From Anaeramoeba ignava (lineage: Eukaryota; Metamonada; Anaeramoebidae): a stretch of 64,000 bases of DNA. Below are positions 11,380-24,400 of this stretch, piece after piece. The notes below the pieces were generated by a model. That model worked only from the letters and a program-made list of their open reading frames with translations. It ran no database searches and was not told the DNA's origin. Where the stretch lies: assembly GCA_028826165.1 (NCBI GenBank), contig JAPDFW010000055.1, forward strand, positions 265,501-329,500, given 5' to 3'. Position 1 is the first letter of the stretch, and the number at the start of each line of letters is the position of its first letter. The position numbers and the translations under genes were made by a program.

Positions 11380-12625
11380 TTTAATTATAAAATTAAATAA
11401 ATTATATTAATATTATAATTATAAATTAACTATAAATTATATTTTAGATAATTTCCTTTATTTTAATTAAATAAATCTAATTAAAATTATTTAAATAAAA
11501 TTAATAAAATATTTTATTAAATTTATAATAATAAAATTAAATAAATTTTATTAATATTATAATTATAAAATTAACTATAAATTATATTTTAAATAATTTC
11601 CTTTATTTTAATTAAAATAAATCTAATTAAAATTATTTAAATAAAATTAATAAAATATTTTATTAAATTTTTAATAATAAAATTAAATAAATTATATTAA
11701 TATTATAATTATAAATTAACTATAAATTATATTTTAAATAATTTCCTTTATTTTAATTAAATAAATCTTATTAAAATTATTTAAATAAAATTAATAAAAT
11801 AATTTTATTAAATTTATAATAATAAAATTAAATAAAATTTATTAATATTATAATTATAAAATTAACTATAAATTATATTTTAAATAATTTTATTTATTTT
11901 AATTAAATAAATCTTATTAAAATTATTTAAATAAAATTAATAAAATATTTAATTAAATTTATAATTATAAAATTAAATAAATTTTTATTAATATTATAAT
12001 TATAAAATTAAAAATAAATTATATTTTAAATAATTTTCTTTTATTTTAATTAAATAAATCTAATTAAAATTATTTAAATAAAATTAATAAAATATTTTAT
12101 TAAATTTTTAATAATAAAATTAAATAAATTATATTAATATTATAATTATAAAATTAAAAATAAATTATATTTTAAACAATTTTCTTTTATTTTAATTAAA
12201 TAAATCTAATTAAAATTATTTAAATAAAATTAAATAAATTATATTAAATTTATGATAATAAAATTAAATAAATTATATTAATATTATAATTATAAATTTA
12301 AAAATAAATTATATTTTAAATAATTTTTCTTTATTTTAATTAAATAAATCTAATTAAAATTATTTAAATAAAATTAATAAAATATTTTATTAAATTTTTG
12401 ATAATAAAATTAAATAAATTTTATTAATATTATAATTATAAAATTAAAAATAAATTATATTTTAAACAATTTTCTTTATTTTAATTAAATAAATCTAATT
12501 AAAATTATTTAAATAAAATTAATAAAATATTTTATTAAATTTTTAATTATAAAATTAAATAAAATTTATTAACATTATAATTATAAATTAATTATAAATT
12601 ATATTTTAAATAATTTTATTACTTA
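11380..12625. repeat. ~146-bp AT-only satellite, about nine copies
   Basis: A long-period tandem repeat with a recognisable anchor (TATATTTTAAATAATTT, with variants). Its core, ATTTTAAATA or a variant, starts at about 11441, 11586, 11731, 11877, 12023, 12169, 12313, 12459 and 12603. Spacings are 145, 145, 146, 146, 146, 144, 146 and 144 bp. Units differ by few substitutions. The array ends about 60 bp before the ankyrin-BTB gene at 12686, so that gene's promoter must lie in or beside it. Confidence 0.93.
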
Positions 12626-12685
12626 ATTAAAGAAATCCAAAAAAAATTTCTTTCATTTTTCTTCTTCTTTTCTTTATTAAGAAAA

Positions 12686-15600
12686 ATGTATGATTATAAT
12701 TGGTCTGGTCCAAAAGATATTTATGAAGCAATCCAACGAAGGAACAAAGAATTTATTCAAGAATATGTGAAATCTCATAAAAAACCACTAAATTTAGATA
12801 TTTTAAGAACAGCATTAAAAGAAAAACTTGAAAAAAATCTCATCATCTCACTGACAAAAAAAGGAGTCATTATGGAAGAACAAAAAAAAGATGAAATACC
12901 ACTTTTATATCTTGCTTGCGAAAAGAATCTTGATGTCGATATCATTCGACTTTTGCTTGATTTGGGCTTCGATCCAAATGAGAAATCCATTTATACAAAA
13001 CAAACCCCACTACATCTTTCATGCGAAAACAAGAATTCACTCTCAACAATTCAGCTCTTAGTTGAACGCGGCGCACAGACAAATAAAGTCGATTTGAAGG
13101 AATATATCCCTCTTTTTTACGCTCTTGAGAACTCAGATCTAAATGTGATTAAGTTTCTCTTGCAAAATTCGGATTTTTCTTCTTATAAAAAACCTAAGAA
13201 TATGAATTTTCTCCATTTTGTCTTGTGCAAACCCGACGCACGCTTAGATGTAGTTGAGTATCTTCTATCTTATGGAGTCAATCCTAATGAACAGGATTTA
13301 GACCTCAGAACTCCTTTGCATTATGCGTGTGCCAATAAATGCCAAACCTCGATTTTGGATTTATTGATAAAAAAAAGTGAAAATTTCCCAAAAATATCCT
13401 TAAAAACTTTTGGAAATATTGATCATCAAAAAAATTTGGAATCCACGGAAAATATCCATCAACAAGACACACCAATCAAAATAGTTAATGTTTTGGATAT
13501 CCACAAACAAACCCCTCTTCATGAACTATGCGTACTTAACTACACAGAAGATCGAATAAATGTCTTGTTAAAGGCAGGAGCTGACCCCAATATCCAAAAC
13601 CCAAAAGGAAAAACACCTTTCCACTTGATTTGCGAACTTAATCCAAGTCTTAATCTTGTTAAAATGTTTCTCGAAAGTGGCGCATCTGTAGACATTCAGG
13701 ATCTAGAAGGCAAAACTCCGCTTTATGCGGCAATAGAACAAGACGCAACTTATGATGTTATTTACGAACTCATTTCCAAAGCATCAAACTTCGAGATTAG
13801 TGACAAAACCACAAACGTCACTTTGCTTCATCTCGCATTTAAGAAATCATTAGATTTGGAGTTGATCAAGATAATACTTGAAAGAGGAGCCAAAATAAAT
13901 GCTCAAGATTCATCGAAGAAAACCCCACTTCATTACTGCACCGAAAAGAATAAAAGACAAGAAATTGGGAAAATCTTATTGGAAATTCAAAAAGAAAAAT
14001 TAAATTCTGGAAATCTTGACGATAACACGACATCCTTGAACTTGTTCTGTGAGTTCTCAACAGATGCAGAAACAATCAAAACACTGATCAATAAAGGAGC
14101 GGATCCCTTAGCATCTGATAGCGAAGGCCAAACCCCACTTCATTTTGCTTGCATAAATCATCCTACTTTTGAGGTTGTTGATATTCTTCTCCGAGCAGGT
14201 GCTGATCCTAAATCAAAGAATCGGCGCAGACAACTTCCTTTACATTTGGCTCTCGAGGCCAAAGCTGAACAAAACGTTCTTGAAATGCTTATTAAATTTC
14301 TTGGAAGTAAAGAAATCCTCAGCCTTGATTTCAAGAAACAAACCCCGTTGGAAATTGCCTTAAGAAAAAAATACTCATTTTCAACAATAAAGTTTCTTAT
14401 TGAAAACGGCGCAATGAAAGAGAATAAAAGTGGACGAGGTGGACAAACACCTTTACATATTGCTTTTTTGCCCCCTATTGATTCGAAAGTCGTCAAATTA
14501 CTTTTGGACAACGGAGCTGATCCCGATAAGCCAAATATTCTTGGGAAAACACCCTTAGTATTGGCAATCATGAACAATGCAAGCCAAGAAGTTCTGGATC
14601 TTGTTGTGACTCAAAAAAATTTCGATTTTCCAGCAAAATCAGGAAAAACTCCATTATTTTTTGCCAGTTCAGCTAACAACATTGAAATGATGCAGCTTCT
14701 TATTAAAAAAGGTGCACAAATCCAAGTTCATGATAAAAAGAGGAAATCTATCCTTCATTACGCAATTCTTAAAGGAGCAAATGTTGAGGTTATTCAACTC
14801 TTATTGGATCACAATGCAGATCCGAACGAAATTTTAGACAATAACACGACATGTCTTGATTTGTGTTTTCTTGGAAAAGAAAGTCCTTCTCCAGTTGTAG
14901 AACTCCTTCTGAAAATTTGCAAATTTGATTCCTCTGTTCAGAATCCGTTTGAAAAAGCCTTTTCGCTTGCTTTATCTCACGATGCCTCTTTCCCAAGCTT
15001 GCTTCTTCTTGCTGAGACAGGTATTGATCTCACAACATTCAAAATGGAAAGACTTTCATTTTTAGACTCCGTTTATATTATGAAAAACATAAACCAAATA
15101 AGGCTTGCTCTTTCTTTCGATTTAAATTTGAGTATAGATTTTTTTTATGAAAACGAAAAAATGCTCATTTGCAAGGATTTCTATTCGATCATGAATGACT
15201 TCGAACGCATTTTGGAAAGTGGAGATTTGTCTGATTTCAACATTGTATTATCCGATGGATCTATTCCTGTTCATAAGTTCATTTTACAAAACCGCATTTG
15301 TCTTCCTAATGAAAAAATTGCATTTGAAAAAGCTCTTGACATTTTCCATTCTGGATTGTGCGATTTTCAAATGAGTGAGGTCAAACCCTTTTTAAGGTTT
15401 GTTTATTCTGGATATATCGACCATAAAGATAAAAAATACGAGCAAAACATCCTGAAAATTGGATCACTTTTTAACCTCGAACATGAATGGTTTAATGAAA
15501 AAAAAGGAAGACGTGGATTGCTTAAAGATCTGAAAAGACTTTGGTTTGATGATAAAAGTAAAGACTTCGCTGTGATTGTTGGTGATGAAAATGTTAAATT

Positions 15601-15862
15601 GCATAAGTTGATTTTGGCAATAAGATCAGAACTTTTTAGAGGTCTTTTTTTATCTGTTGATGATCCTTCAAATAAAGTTAGCGAATATTCAGGAAGATCT
15701 CCTCAAACAATCAAACAACTGCTTAAATTTTTTTATTTTGATGAACTTGATTTTGTTATTTCAAGTGTTGTTGCTTCTGAATTGGATGAAGCAGCTGATT
15801 TCTATCAAACAAACGAAAAAACTTTAACTTGGAAAATTTTATATAATGCAAAATATCTTTAA
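12686..15862 (+). CDS. Intronless ankyrin-repeat protein with C-terminal tandem BTB domains
   Basis: A single uninterrupted frame of 1,058 residues. Residues about 50-830 form roughly 20 ankyrin repeats with the family's 34-residue period: (T/I)PLH, then GADPN, then a linker of usually seven residues (such as IQNPKGK) to the next TPLH/TPFH. Residues about 850-950 look like a worn BTB/POZ domain (DLSDFNIVLSDGSIPVHKFIL). About 955-1058 is a second, better one: KDFAVIVGDENVKLHKLIL, then SELFRGLFLSVDDPSNKVSEY. BTB domains commonly dimerise or recruit cullin-3; that role here is inference. Three further genes in the window share the architecture, two intron-rich (44906-48753, 52882-56699) and one intronless (60327-63229). 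The start is the first ATG after a pyrimidine-rich leader. Confidence 0.92.
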   Translation: MYDYNWSGPKDIYEAIQRRNKEFIQEYVKSHKKPLNLDILRTALKEKLEKNLIISLTKKGVIMEEQKKDEIPLLYLACEKNLDVDIIRLLLDLGFDPNEKSIYTKQTPLHLSCENKNSLSTIQLLVERGAQTNKVDLKEYIPLFYALENSDLNVIKFLLQNSDFSSYKKPKNMNFLHFVLCKPDARLDVVEYLLSYGVNPNEQDLDLRTPLHYACANKCQTSILDLLIKKSENFPKISLKTFGNIDHQKNLESTENIHQQDTPIKIVNVLDIHKQTPLHELCVLNYTEDRINVLLKAGADPNIQNPKGKTPFHLICELNPSLNLVKMFLESGASVDIQDLEGKTPLYAAIEQDATYDVIYELISKASNFEISDKTTNVTLLHLAFKKSLDLELIKIILERGAKINAQDSSKKTPLHYCTEKNKRQEIGKILLEIQKEKLNSGNLDDNTTSLNLFCEFSTDAETIKTLINKGADPLASDSEGQTPLHFACINHPTFEVVDILLRAGADPKSKNRRRQLPLHLALEAKAEQNVLEMLIKFLGSKEILSLDFKKQTPLEIALRKKYSFSTIKFLIENGAMKENKSGRGGQTPLHIAFLPPIDSKVVKLLLDNGADPDKPNILGKTPLVLAIMNNASQEVLDLVVTQKNFDFPAKSGKTPLFFASSANNIEMMQLLIKKGAQIQVHDKKRKSILHYAILKGANVEVIQLLLDHNADPNEILDNNTTCLDLCFLGKESPSPVVELLLKICKFDSSVQNPFEKAFSLALSHDASFPSLLLLAETGIDLTTFKMERLSFLDSVYIMKNINQIRLALSFDLNLSIDFFYENEKMLICKDFYSIMNDFERILESGDLSDFNIVLSDGSIPVHKFILQNRICLPNEKIAFEKALDIFHSGLCDFQMSEVKPFLRFVYSGYIDHKDKKYEQNILKIGSLFNLEHEWFNEKKGRRGLLKDLKRLWFDDKSKDFAVIVGDENVKLHKLILAIRSELFRGLFLSVDDPSNKVSEYSGRSPQTIKQLLKFFYFDELDFVISSVVASELDEAADFYQTNEKTLTWKILYNAKYL

Positions 15863-16091
15863 TTAAAAAGAAGAACAGAAAATCTCAATTCAATAAAATA
15901 ATTCATTTCATTTTTCATCAATTGATTTTATTTATTATTATTGTTTTTTTTTTTTTGGAATCAAAGAAAAAAAAAAGATATTTTTTTTGTCGATTCAGTT
16001 AAAAAAAAAAATGGAACATTTCAAAATTGTGGTTTTTTTTTTTAGAAAAAGAAATTAAGATTCATTTTAATTCATTTTAATTCATTTTAAT
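15863..16091. other. Convergent intergenic spacer
   Basis: A 229-base gap between two genes that converge tail to tail. It holds A/T homopolymer runs and, at its right end, about five copies of ATTCATTTTA running into the RasGEF stop codon. Confidence 0.6.
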
Positions 16092-19000
16092 TCATTTTAA
16101 TTCATTTGAATTTAATCCTTTTGGCTCTCTTTTTAGAGAAAGATCATACAATTCTTCTTCTTTCATTGGATTTAATTGTTCAAGAAATTTCTGTAATTGA
16201 GGAACAGATCTTAAATTATAAGGACGGAATTGGAAAGAAAGAATATCTTGAATAATTTGTGAAAGTTGATAAATTTTTTGCTTATTTAATTGTTGGTTTT
16301 CATTGAGAGTTTCTTCAGATTCATCTATAAAAATCAAATCAATAAGATGAGCAGATAAACAAGGAATAGCAGATTCAGGTGATAATTTTGCTTTATTAAT
16401 AGCTTCACGATAAATTTTGTATTCATTTTCACTACTCACTAATTGACTTAATTCTTCGAATTTTTGTGTAAGTGATTGATCCACTTTTTGCCTTGTATGA
16501 TGAAGTCTTGAAACTGCCAAGTTTTTGATTCCTGAAACTATTGATGAAAGTGTATTGAAATTGTTCAATTCTTGAAGGAAAATTCCAACCGAAATGAAAT
16601 GACTGTATGTCTTTGCTCTTGCTTCTATTGTTTCTTGTGAAATTATCGCAGATGCGACATATGCTGAAAATTCTTCGTTTTTGTTGATTATTTTGCGAAG
16701 GTTTTGTGCGAAATATCCATATTTGGGTTTGCACCAACTTTGCTTTAAAAATTCTGAAAATTGAACTTGATATAATCTTTCGTGTTCGATTAATGTTAAT
16801 TGTCGTGCTAATTCCTCTGGATCCAAATCTGTTAATGTGATTGAATCCCAGTTTATATTTTTTGGGATTTTAGGGCTTGGTTTTTTTTGGGTTTTTGTTT
16901 TCTTTAAATAATTTTTATCTGAGACCTCGAGCTATATTTTAATATTTATTTAAATATTTTAATATTTTAATATTTTAATATTTTTAATATTTTTATATTT
17001 TTATATTTATTTAAATATTTTAATATTTTAAATATTTTAATATTTTAATATTTTAATATTTTAATATTTTAATATTTTAAATATTTTAATATTTTAAATA
17101 TTTTAATATTTTTGTTTACATCAATTAATTCTACACTATCAGATAGGATCTTCATCCGAGTTTTTGCATCGGTTGTTGTTACAATGCAATTCTTTTTCTT
17201 CATTGAATTAATAATAACAACAAGCCCTTTCTCGACTAGAGAATTTGTGAGTTGATCAATTGCTTCTTGTTTAAGAACACCAATTTTAACTTTATCGGGA
17301 ATATCCGACTTAAAATGCAGATCAACAATATTAATAAGTATTTTCCTTCTAAAAATATCATATTGATATATTTTCTCTCTTGATTCTGTAATAAGCTTTT
17401 GTGCTGCTACTTGTCTTTCCTTGTTTTTTCGATACAACTTAATCATGCTTTTATTGGTTGCTTGATTTTTAGCCTCTTCTTCAATACTTGAATCTATTTG
17501 TTCAAGTGCAATGATTAATTGATCTCGAATTTCTTTTGAAATGGCTTCCTTTTCAGAATCCATAATATTATTTTGTTTATCATCATTTCCTATTGAAAAT
17601 GTCCGAAACAAAGAAGATTTCCTTCTTTCAATCTTGATCAAATCATTCTTTAGATTCTCTTTGTATTCTTGATCATCGCTTTGCTGTTCATTCTCTTGGG
17701 TTTGTTTGTGATCTTGAATATTCATTTTTCGTTCTTGTTCGAATTTGGCTTGATTTTGTTCAAGTTCTTGCAATATTTGATCAATTTTATTTTGTTGTTT
17801 AGTGTAAGTTTGTATTTCCTGTTTGGAATCGGGATCGATTCGTGAACTTGTATCTGTGCTTGTGTCAGAATCAGTGTCTTCATCTCCATCATCATCAGCA
17901 TCAAATTTTATATTAACATTTCTCCAATCTTTCGAAATGCTTTGCGTTTTTTCTACTTCTTTATTTGATGGAAATTCTAAATGTGTTGAAATTTTTTCTT
18001 TATTTAATTCCTCATTTGGTTTTTTATTTGTGTTGCTTTGGTTTTGCTGCTTCATTTTGTTGATTATGTCTCGAATGTTTGGTGGTGTGCTGTGTGATCT
18101 TGGGCTTTGCTCCTCTATATCTTTGTCATCTTTTTTAACTCTATTTCTAGTTCTTTCAATAATTTCTTGTATTGTCAGTTTTCTTGGTTGATCCTTTTTT
18201 TCTAATTGTTTTTGAATTTCTAATTGTTTTTGTTTTTCTAATTCTTTTTGAATTTCTAATTGTTTTTCTTTTTCTAATTGTTTTTCTTTTTCTAATTGTT
18301 TTTGAATTTCTAATTGTTTTTGAATTTCTAATTGTTTTTCTTTTTCTAATTCTTTTTGAATTTCTAATTGTTTTTGAATTTCTAATTCTTTTTGAATTTC
18401 TAATTGCTTTTGTATTTCTAATTGTTTTTGAATTTCTAATTGTTTTTGTTTTTCTAATTGTTTTTGTCTTTCTAATTGTTTTTGTTTTTCTAATTCTTTT
18501 TGTTTTTCTAATTGTTTTTGAATTTCTAATTGTTTTTGTTTTTCTAATTCTTTTTGAATTTCTAATTGTTTTTGAATTTCTAATTCTTTCTGTTTTTCTA
18601 ATTCTTTTTGAATTTCTAATTCTTTTTGTCTTTCTAATTCTTTTTGTTTTTCTAATTCTTTTTGTCTTTCTAATTCTTTTTGAATTTCTAATTCTTTTTG
18701 TCTTTCTAATTCTTTTTGTCTTTCTAATTCTTTTTGTTTTTCTAATTCTTTTTGAATTTGTAATTCTTTTTGAATTTCTAATTCTTTCTTTCTTTCTAAT
18801 TCTTTTTGTCTTTCTAATTCTTTTTGTCTTTCTAATTCTTTTTGAATTTCTAATTCTTTCTTTCTTTCTAATTCTTTTTGTCTTTCTAATTCTTTTTGTC
18901 TTTCTAATTCTTTTTGTATTTGTAATTGTCTTTGTCTTTCTAATTCTTTTTGAATTTGTAATTGTGTTTGGATTTTTCTTTGTTTTTCTAATTCTTTTTG

Positions 19001-21348
19001 TCTTTCTAATTCTTTTTGTCTTTCTAATTCTTTTTGTTTTTCTAATTCTTTTTGTTTTTCTAATTCTTTTTGTCTTTCTAATTCTTTCTTTCTTTTTAAT
19101 TCTTGTTCTTTTTGTTTTTGTTCTTTTTCTAATTGCCCAAAAATTTGTTGAAAATCAATTGTTGGTGCATTTTTCCATAAAAATAAATTAGAATAAAATT
19201 TAACAATTTCCACATCATTTCCCTAGAAAAATTAAAAAGTAATTTTTTAAAAAAAAATGAAAGGAATAAAAAATGTCATGTAAAGGAAAATTTACATTTG
19301 CAATATTTTCTGCAATTGGTAAATCTCTATTATAATCTGTTTTGTCCAATATTTCAATTAATTTTTGTGCTCTTTCTAAATAATCCATTTTGAGATAGAC
19401 ATCCAATAAATCTGAATTTGGGGAAAGAACAGTGATTAAATCAGATAAAACAGTGCAACTCTAAAATTAAAAAAAAGAAGAATTTAATTTGAATTTAATT
19501 TAATTTGAATTTAATTTGAATTTGAATTTGAATTTAATTTGAAATTAATTTGATGATTTAATTTGATTTTAATTTGAATTTGTTTAATTTGATGATTTAA
19601 TTTAATTTGAATTTAATTTGAAATTAATTTGATGATTTAATTTGAATTTAATTTGAATTTAATTTGAATTTAATTTGAATTTAATTTTAATTTGAATTTA
19701 ATTTGAATTTAATTTGATGATTTAATTTGAAATTAATTTGAATTTAATTTGAAATTAATTTGATGATTTAATTTGAAATTAATTTGAATTTAAATTAATT
19801 TGAATTTAATTTGAATTTAATTTGAATTTAATTTGAATTTAATTTGAATTTAATTTGAATTTAATTTGATGATTTAATTTGAATTTAATTTGATTTAAAT
19901 TTAATTTAATTGATTTAATTTAAAATTTAATTTAATTGAATTTAATTTGATGAAATTTGATGATTTAATTTAATGATTGAATTTAATTTGAATTTAATTT
20001 GAATTTAATTTGAATTTAATTTGAATTTAATTTGATGATTTAATTTAATTTGAATTTAATTTGAAATTAATTTGATGATTTAATTTGAAATTAATTTGAA
20101 TTTAATTTGAATTTAATTTGAATTTAATTTGAATTTAAGAATTTAAATTTAATTTAATTGATTTAATTTAATTGAATTTAATTTGAATTTAATTTGAATT
20201 TTAATTTTTAATTTGAATTTAATTTGAATTTAATTTGATTTTAATTTGAATTTAATTTGAATTTAATTTGAAATTAATTTGATGATTTAATTTGAATTTA
20301 ATTTGAATTTAATTTGAATTTAATTTGATGATTTGATTTGGAATTTAATTTGAATTTAATTTGAATTTAATTTGATGATTTAATTTGAATTTGAATTTGA
20401 ATTTGATTTGAATTTAATTTGATTTAATTTTAAATTTGAATTTAATTTGAAATTGATTTAATTTGAAATTGATTTGAATTTAATTTAATTTAATTTAATT
20501 TGATGATTTAATTTGAATTTGATTTGATGATTTAATTTAATTTTGAATTTAATTTGAATTTAATTTTGATTTAATTTGAATTTAATTTGAATTTGAATTT
20601 GAGTGATTTAATTTGATGATTTAATTTGATTTGATGATTTATTTTAATTTGATTTTTAATTTGATGATTTAATTTGAATTTGAATTTGATTTGAATTTAA
20701 TTTGAATTTAATTTGGGATTTAATTTGAATTTGAAATTTGAATTTAATTTGAATTTAATTTGAATTTAATTTGATGATTTAATTTGAATTTAATTTAATT
20801 TGAATTTAATTTGATGATTTAATTTGAATTTAATTTGAATTTAATTTGAATTTAATTTGAATTTAATTTGAATTTAATTTGATGATTTGAATTTAATTTG
20901 AGATTTTAGAGTTTGAATTTAATTTGAATTTAATTTGATGATTTTTGAAATTTGATGATTTAATTTAATTTGATGATTTAATTTAATTTGAATTTAATTT
21001 GAATTTAATTTGAATTTAATTTGAATTTGATTTGATGATTTAATTTGAATTTAATTTGATTATTTAATTTGATGATTTAATTTGAATTTAAATTGATTTT
21101 TTTTTGAGAAACTGTGAGCTGTCAAATAAAAGTAATAAAAAATAATAATAATTTACAGGAGTATCAGAAATTAAATTATATAATCTTGCAGTTTGATTTC
21201 CTTTTTGTAATGTTTCGTTTACCCATTTACATAACAAATCAATATTGTCTTCATTTTGTGATAATGTTTTCTTCAGTTCAGTTAAAGAAGGATGAAGAGA
21301 AACTTGAATTAAAAGTGTTTGGACATCAAGAGGAAGTGAAAAACTCAT
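16092..21348 (-). CDS. RasGEF (CDC25-type) protein with long hexapeptide coiled coil
   Basis: Four exons on the minus strand (21157-21348, 19296-19460, 17120-19222, 16092-16931), all joined in phase 0, give 1,099 residues. The N-terminus (exons 1-2) is helical with no recognised domain. From about residue 145 to 470 exon 3 encodes some 50 tandem hexapeptides of the form QKELER / QKQLEI / EKQKEL, an uninterrupted charged coiled coil. An acidic low-complexity part follows, then about 150 helical residues. Exon 4 is the catalytic Ras guanine nucleotide exchange domain: DPEELARQLTLIEHERLY, then RAKTYSHFISVG, LQELNNFNTLSSIVSG and SRLHHTRQKV. It should activate a Ras-family GTPase. Intron 3 is an AAATATTTT repeat, and intron 1 is 1.7 kb of TTTAATTTGAA repeat. 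Its start lies 137 bp from the divergent start of the Gln/Asn-rich gene. Confidence 0.9.
16940..17115. repeat. AATATTTTA repeat filling RasGEF intron 3
   Basis: The intron 16932-17119 consists almost wholly of AATATTTTA / AAATATTTT units, with a GTAAAC donor and an ATATAG acceptor on the minus strand. The open frame of the upstream exon runs on into it by chance for about 17 residues. Confidence 0.85.
18200..19130 (-). repeat. 18-bp coding repeat (hexapeptide coiled coil) in RasGEF
   Basis: About 50 tandem 18-bp units (TCTAATTCTTTTTGTCTT and variants on the plus strand) encode (K/Q)(E/Q)LE(R/K/I)Q on the minus strand. Copies differ mainly at the third and sixth positions of the hexapeptide (E/Q and R/K/I). 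The opposite strand is also open through the array, but only because of the repeat. Confidence 0.9.
19475..21100. repeat. TTTAATTTGAA repeat in RasGEF intron 1
   Basis: An 11-bp unit, AATTTGAATTT, with interspersed AATTTGATGATTT blocks, makes up nearly all of the 1.7-kb intron 19461-21156. It contains no C on this strand for long stretches. No exon-like segment was seen inside. Confidence 0.88.
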
Positions 21349-21485
21349 TTAAAATGTTGAAAAAAATTAAAGAAAAATGATTTGTGATTTGTCTTTATTT
21401 TCTCAATTTAAAAAAAATTTTTTTTTCATTTTTTTTCTTTTTTTTCATTTTTTTATTTTTTTAATTTTTTTTTTTTAATTTTAAA

Positions 21486-24400
21486 ATGTCAAATAATTAT
21501 CAAAATTCAAATCAAAATTTAAATGGAAATCATTTTCAAAATCATTTTCAAAATTCAAATCAAAATCAATTTCAAAATCAATTCCAAAATTCAAATCAAA
21601 ATCAATTTCAAAATCAAAATCATTTTCAAAATTCAAATCAAAATCAATTTCAAAATTCAAATCAATTTCAAAATTCAAATGGAAATGAAATTCAAAAGTA
21701 AAATTAAAATAACAAACAAAACAATTTTTTTTTGTTTTTGTTCTTATTTTAAATTTCCTTTTATTCTTTTTTTAAAAAATTTTTATAAGAAACGTTTCTC
21801 ATTTAAATCAAATTAATCCATATTTAAATCAAAATTTTTATCAATTAAATCCTAATAATCAACAAAATTCCTTACCAATTAATATAACGGGAATAGATCC
21901 TGCTGTTTTATTTGCATTTCTTCAACAAAATCATTTAAACACATTACACAATATTTATAATACAAATCAATTCTCTCAATTTGATACTTCTTTCAATTTA
22001 CAACATAACAATTTTCAAAACCAAAACCAAAATCAAAATCAAAATCAAAATCAAAACCAAAATCAAAATCAAAACCAAAATCAAAATCAAGGCCCATTCC
22101 AAGATTTAAATCAATTCCCAAATCAAAATATAAATCAAAATATAAATCAATTCCCAAATCAAAATATAAATCAAAATATAAATATAAACCAAAAACCAAA
22201 TCAAAATATAAATCAAAAACCAAATCAAAAACCAATTCAAAAATCAAATCAAAATATAAATCAAAAACCAAATCAAAAACCAATTCAAAAATCAAATCAA
22301 AATATATATCAAAAACCAAATCAAAAACCAAATCAAAAATCAAATCAAAAACCAAACCAAAAATCAAATCAAAAACCAAATCAAAAACCAATTCAAAAAT
22401 CAAATCAAAAATCAAATCAAAAATCAAATCAAAATATAAATCAAAATATAAATCAAAAATCAAATCAAAAATCAAATAAAAAATCAAATATAAATCCAAA
22501 TCAAAAATCAAATCAAAAATCAAATCAAAATATAAATCAAAATATAAATACAAATCAATATCCAAATCAATATCCAAATATAAATCCAAATCAATATCCA
22601 AATATAAATACAAATCAATATCCAAATCAATATCCAAATCAATATCAAAATCAATATCCAAATCAATATCAAAATCAATATCAAAATCAATATCAAAATC
22701 AATATCAAAATCAATATCAAAATCAATATCAAAATCAATATCAAAATCAAAATCAAAATATAAATCAAAATCAAAATCAAAATATAAATCAAAATATAAA
22801 TCAAAATATAAATCAAAATATAAATCAAAATATAAATTCTCAAGATGCCTTCTCTTCTATTTTAGATGAGCTACAACCAACAAATCAACAAAAATTTCAA
22901 AAAATAAGGTCTTCAAATTTCAAAAAAATTCAAGAAAATTTAACAAATTTTAATGAAACGAAAGAAAATAAACAAGAAACAGCAAAATCAACTACTAATT
23001 CTCAAAATCAAAACCAAAACCAAAATCAAAACCAAAACCAAAACCAAAACCAAAATCAAAATCAAAATCAAAATCAAAATCCTAATTTTTTAAAGAAACT
23101 TTCTAATACACAAATAATTCAAAAAGTCAAAAATTTCGATTGGAATAACACTGAAAAATTAGAAGAAATTTTTGGAAAAAATGTAAATTCAAAAAATCAA
23201 ATTAATCAATCAAATCTCGAAATATTAGATTCAAATGATTTATCAGATCTGCAAAATCAAGAAAAACAATTCCAAAAATCAAAATTAGAAGCCAATGAAT
23301 TATTCAAAGATGAAGCTTTTGAAGGTGATTGGGGAAATCTTCAAAATTTTGAAAAACAAGAAAATGTAATTAATCAAGAATTTATTCCAGAATTCCCATC
23401 TGATTTAGAAAATCAAGATCAAAATCAAGATCAAAATCAAGATCAAGATCAAGATCAAGATCAATATCAAAATAAAAATATCATTTTAGATGAAAGTATA
23501 TTTCAAAATCAAAATCAAAATCAATTTACAAATTTAGATGAAAATGTATTTCAAAATGTATTTCCAAATCAAAATACAAATGAAAATGTATTTGAAAATC
23601 AAAATCAAAATCAAAATCAATTTACAAATTTAGATGAAAATGTATTCCAAAATCAAAATTTAGATGAAAATGTATTTGAAAATGCAAATATAATTTTAGA
23701 TGAAAATGTATTTCCAAATCAAATACAAATACAAATGAAAATGTATTCCAAAATCAAAATTTAGATGAAAATGAGAATGAAAATGAATTTACAAATTTAG
23801 ATGAAAATGTATTTGAAAATCAATTTACAAATTTAGATGAAAATGTATTTGAAAATCAATTTACAAATTTAGATGAAAATGTATTCCAAAATCAAAATTT
23901 AGATGAAAATGAACAAATTCAAAAAACTCAAGAAAATCAAAATCAATTAGAATTAATTTCTCTTTCAAAATCAAATAAATCTCCTAATGATAAGCCTGAA
24001 AATAAAAATCAAAGCAACAAAGCAAAAAAATATCAATTATTCAATAATTTACTTAATTTTAATGAAATATTTGAAAAAGCAATTGAGGAACAAAATAAAT
24101 TATCAAAAGAAGAAGAAAATAAAAAAGGAATTGAAAGCATTGAATCTATAAATCAGAGAGAAAAACAAGAAAATTTAATTGATGAAGATGATTTTGATGA
24201 ACAATTTACAACATTCCATGAATTTGAGGAAAATGAAATTCAAAAAGATAAATTAGAAGACAGTGATTTATTAAATTTTACAGAAGAGATTATTTCTCAA
24301 AAAGATAACTCAATTAAAAAAGAAGAAGAGAAACAAAAAGAAAATGATATTTTCGATATAGATCAAAATCAAATTGAAAATCAAATTGAAAACAAAATTG

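Noticed and set aside
18172-19191. Plus-strand frame of 339 residues (Phe/Leu/Ile)
   Set aside because: Antisense of the RasGEF hexapeptide array. The minus-strand frame continues into the acidic region and then splices to the GEF domain.
21993-22843. Minus-strand frames of Asp/Leu/Ile repeats opposite the Gln/Asn-rich gene
   Set aside because: They mirror the AATCAA coding repeat of the plus-strand gene; splice sites and the unique C-terminus support only the plus strand.
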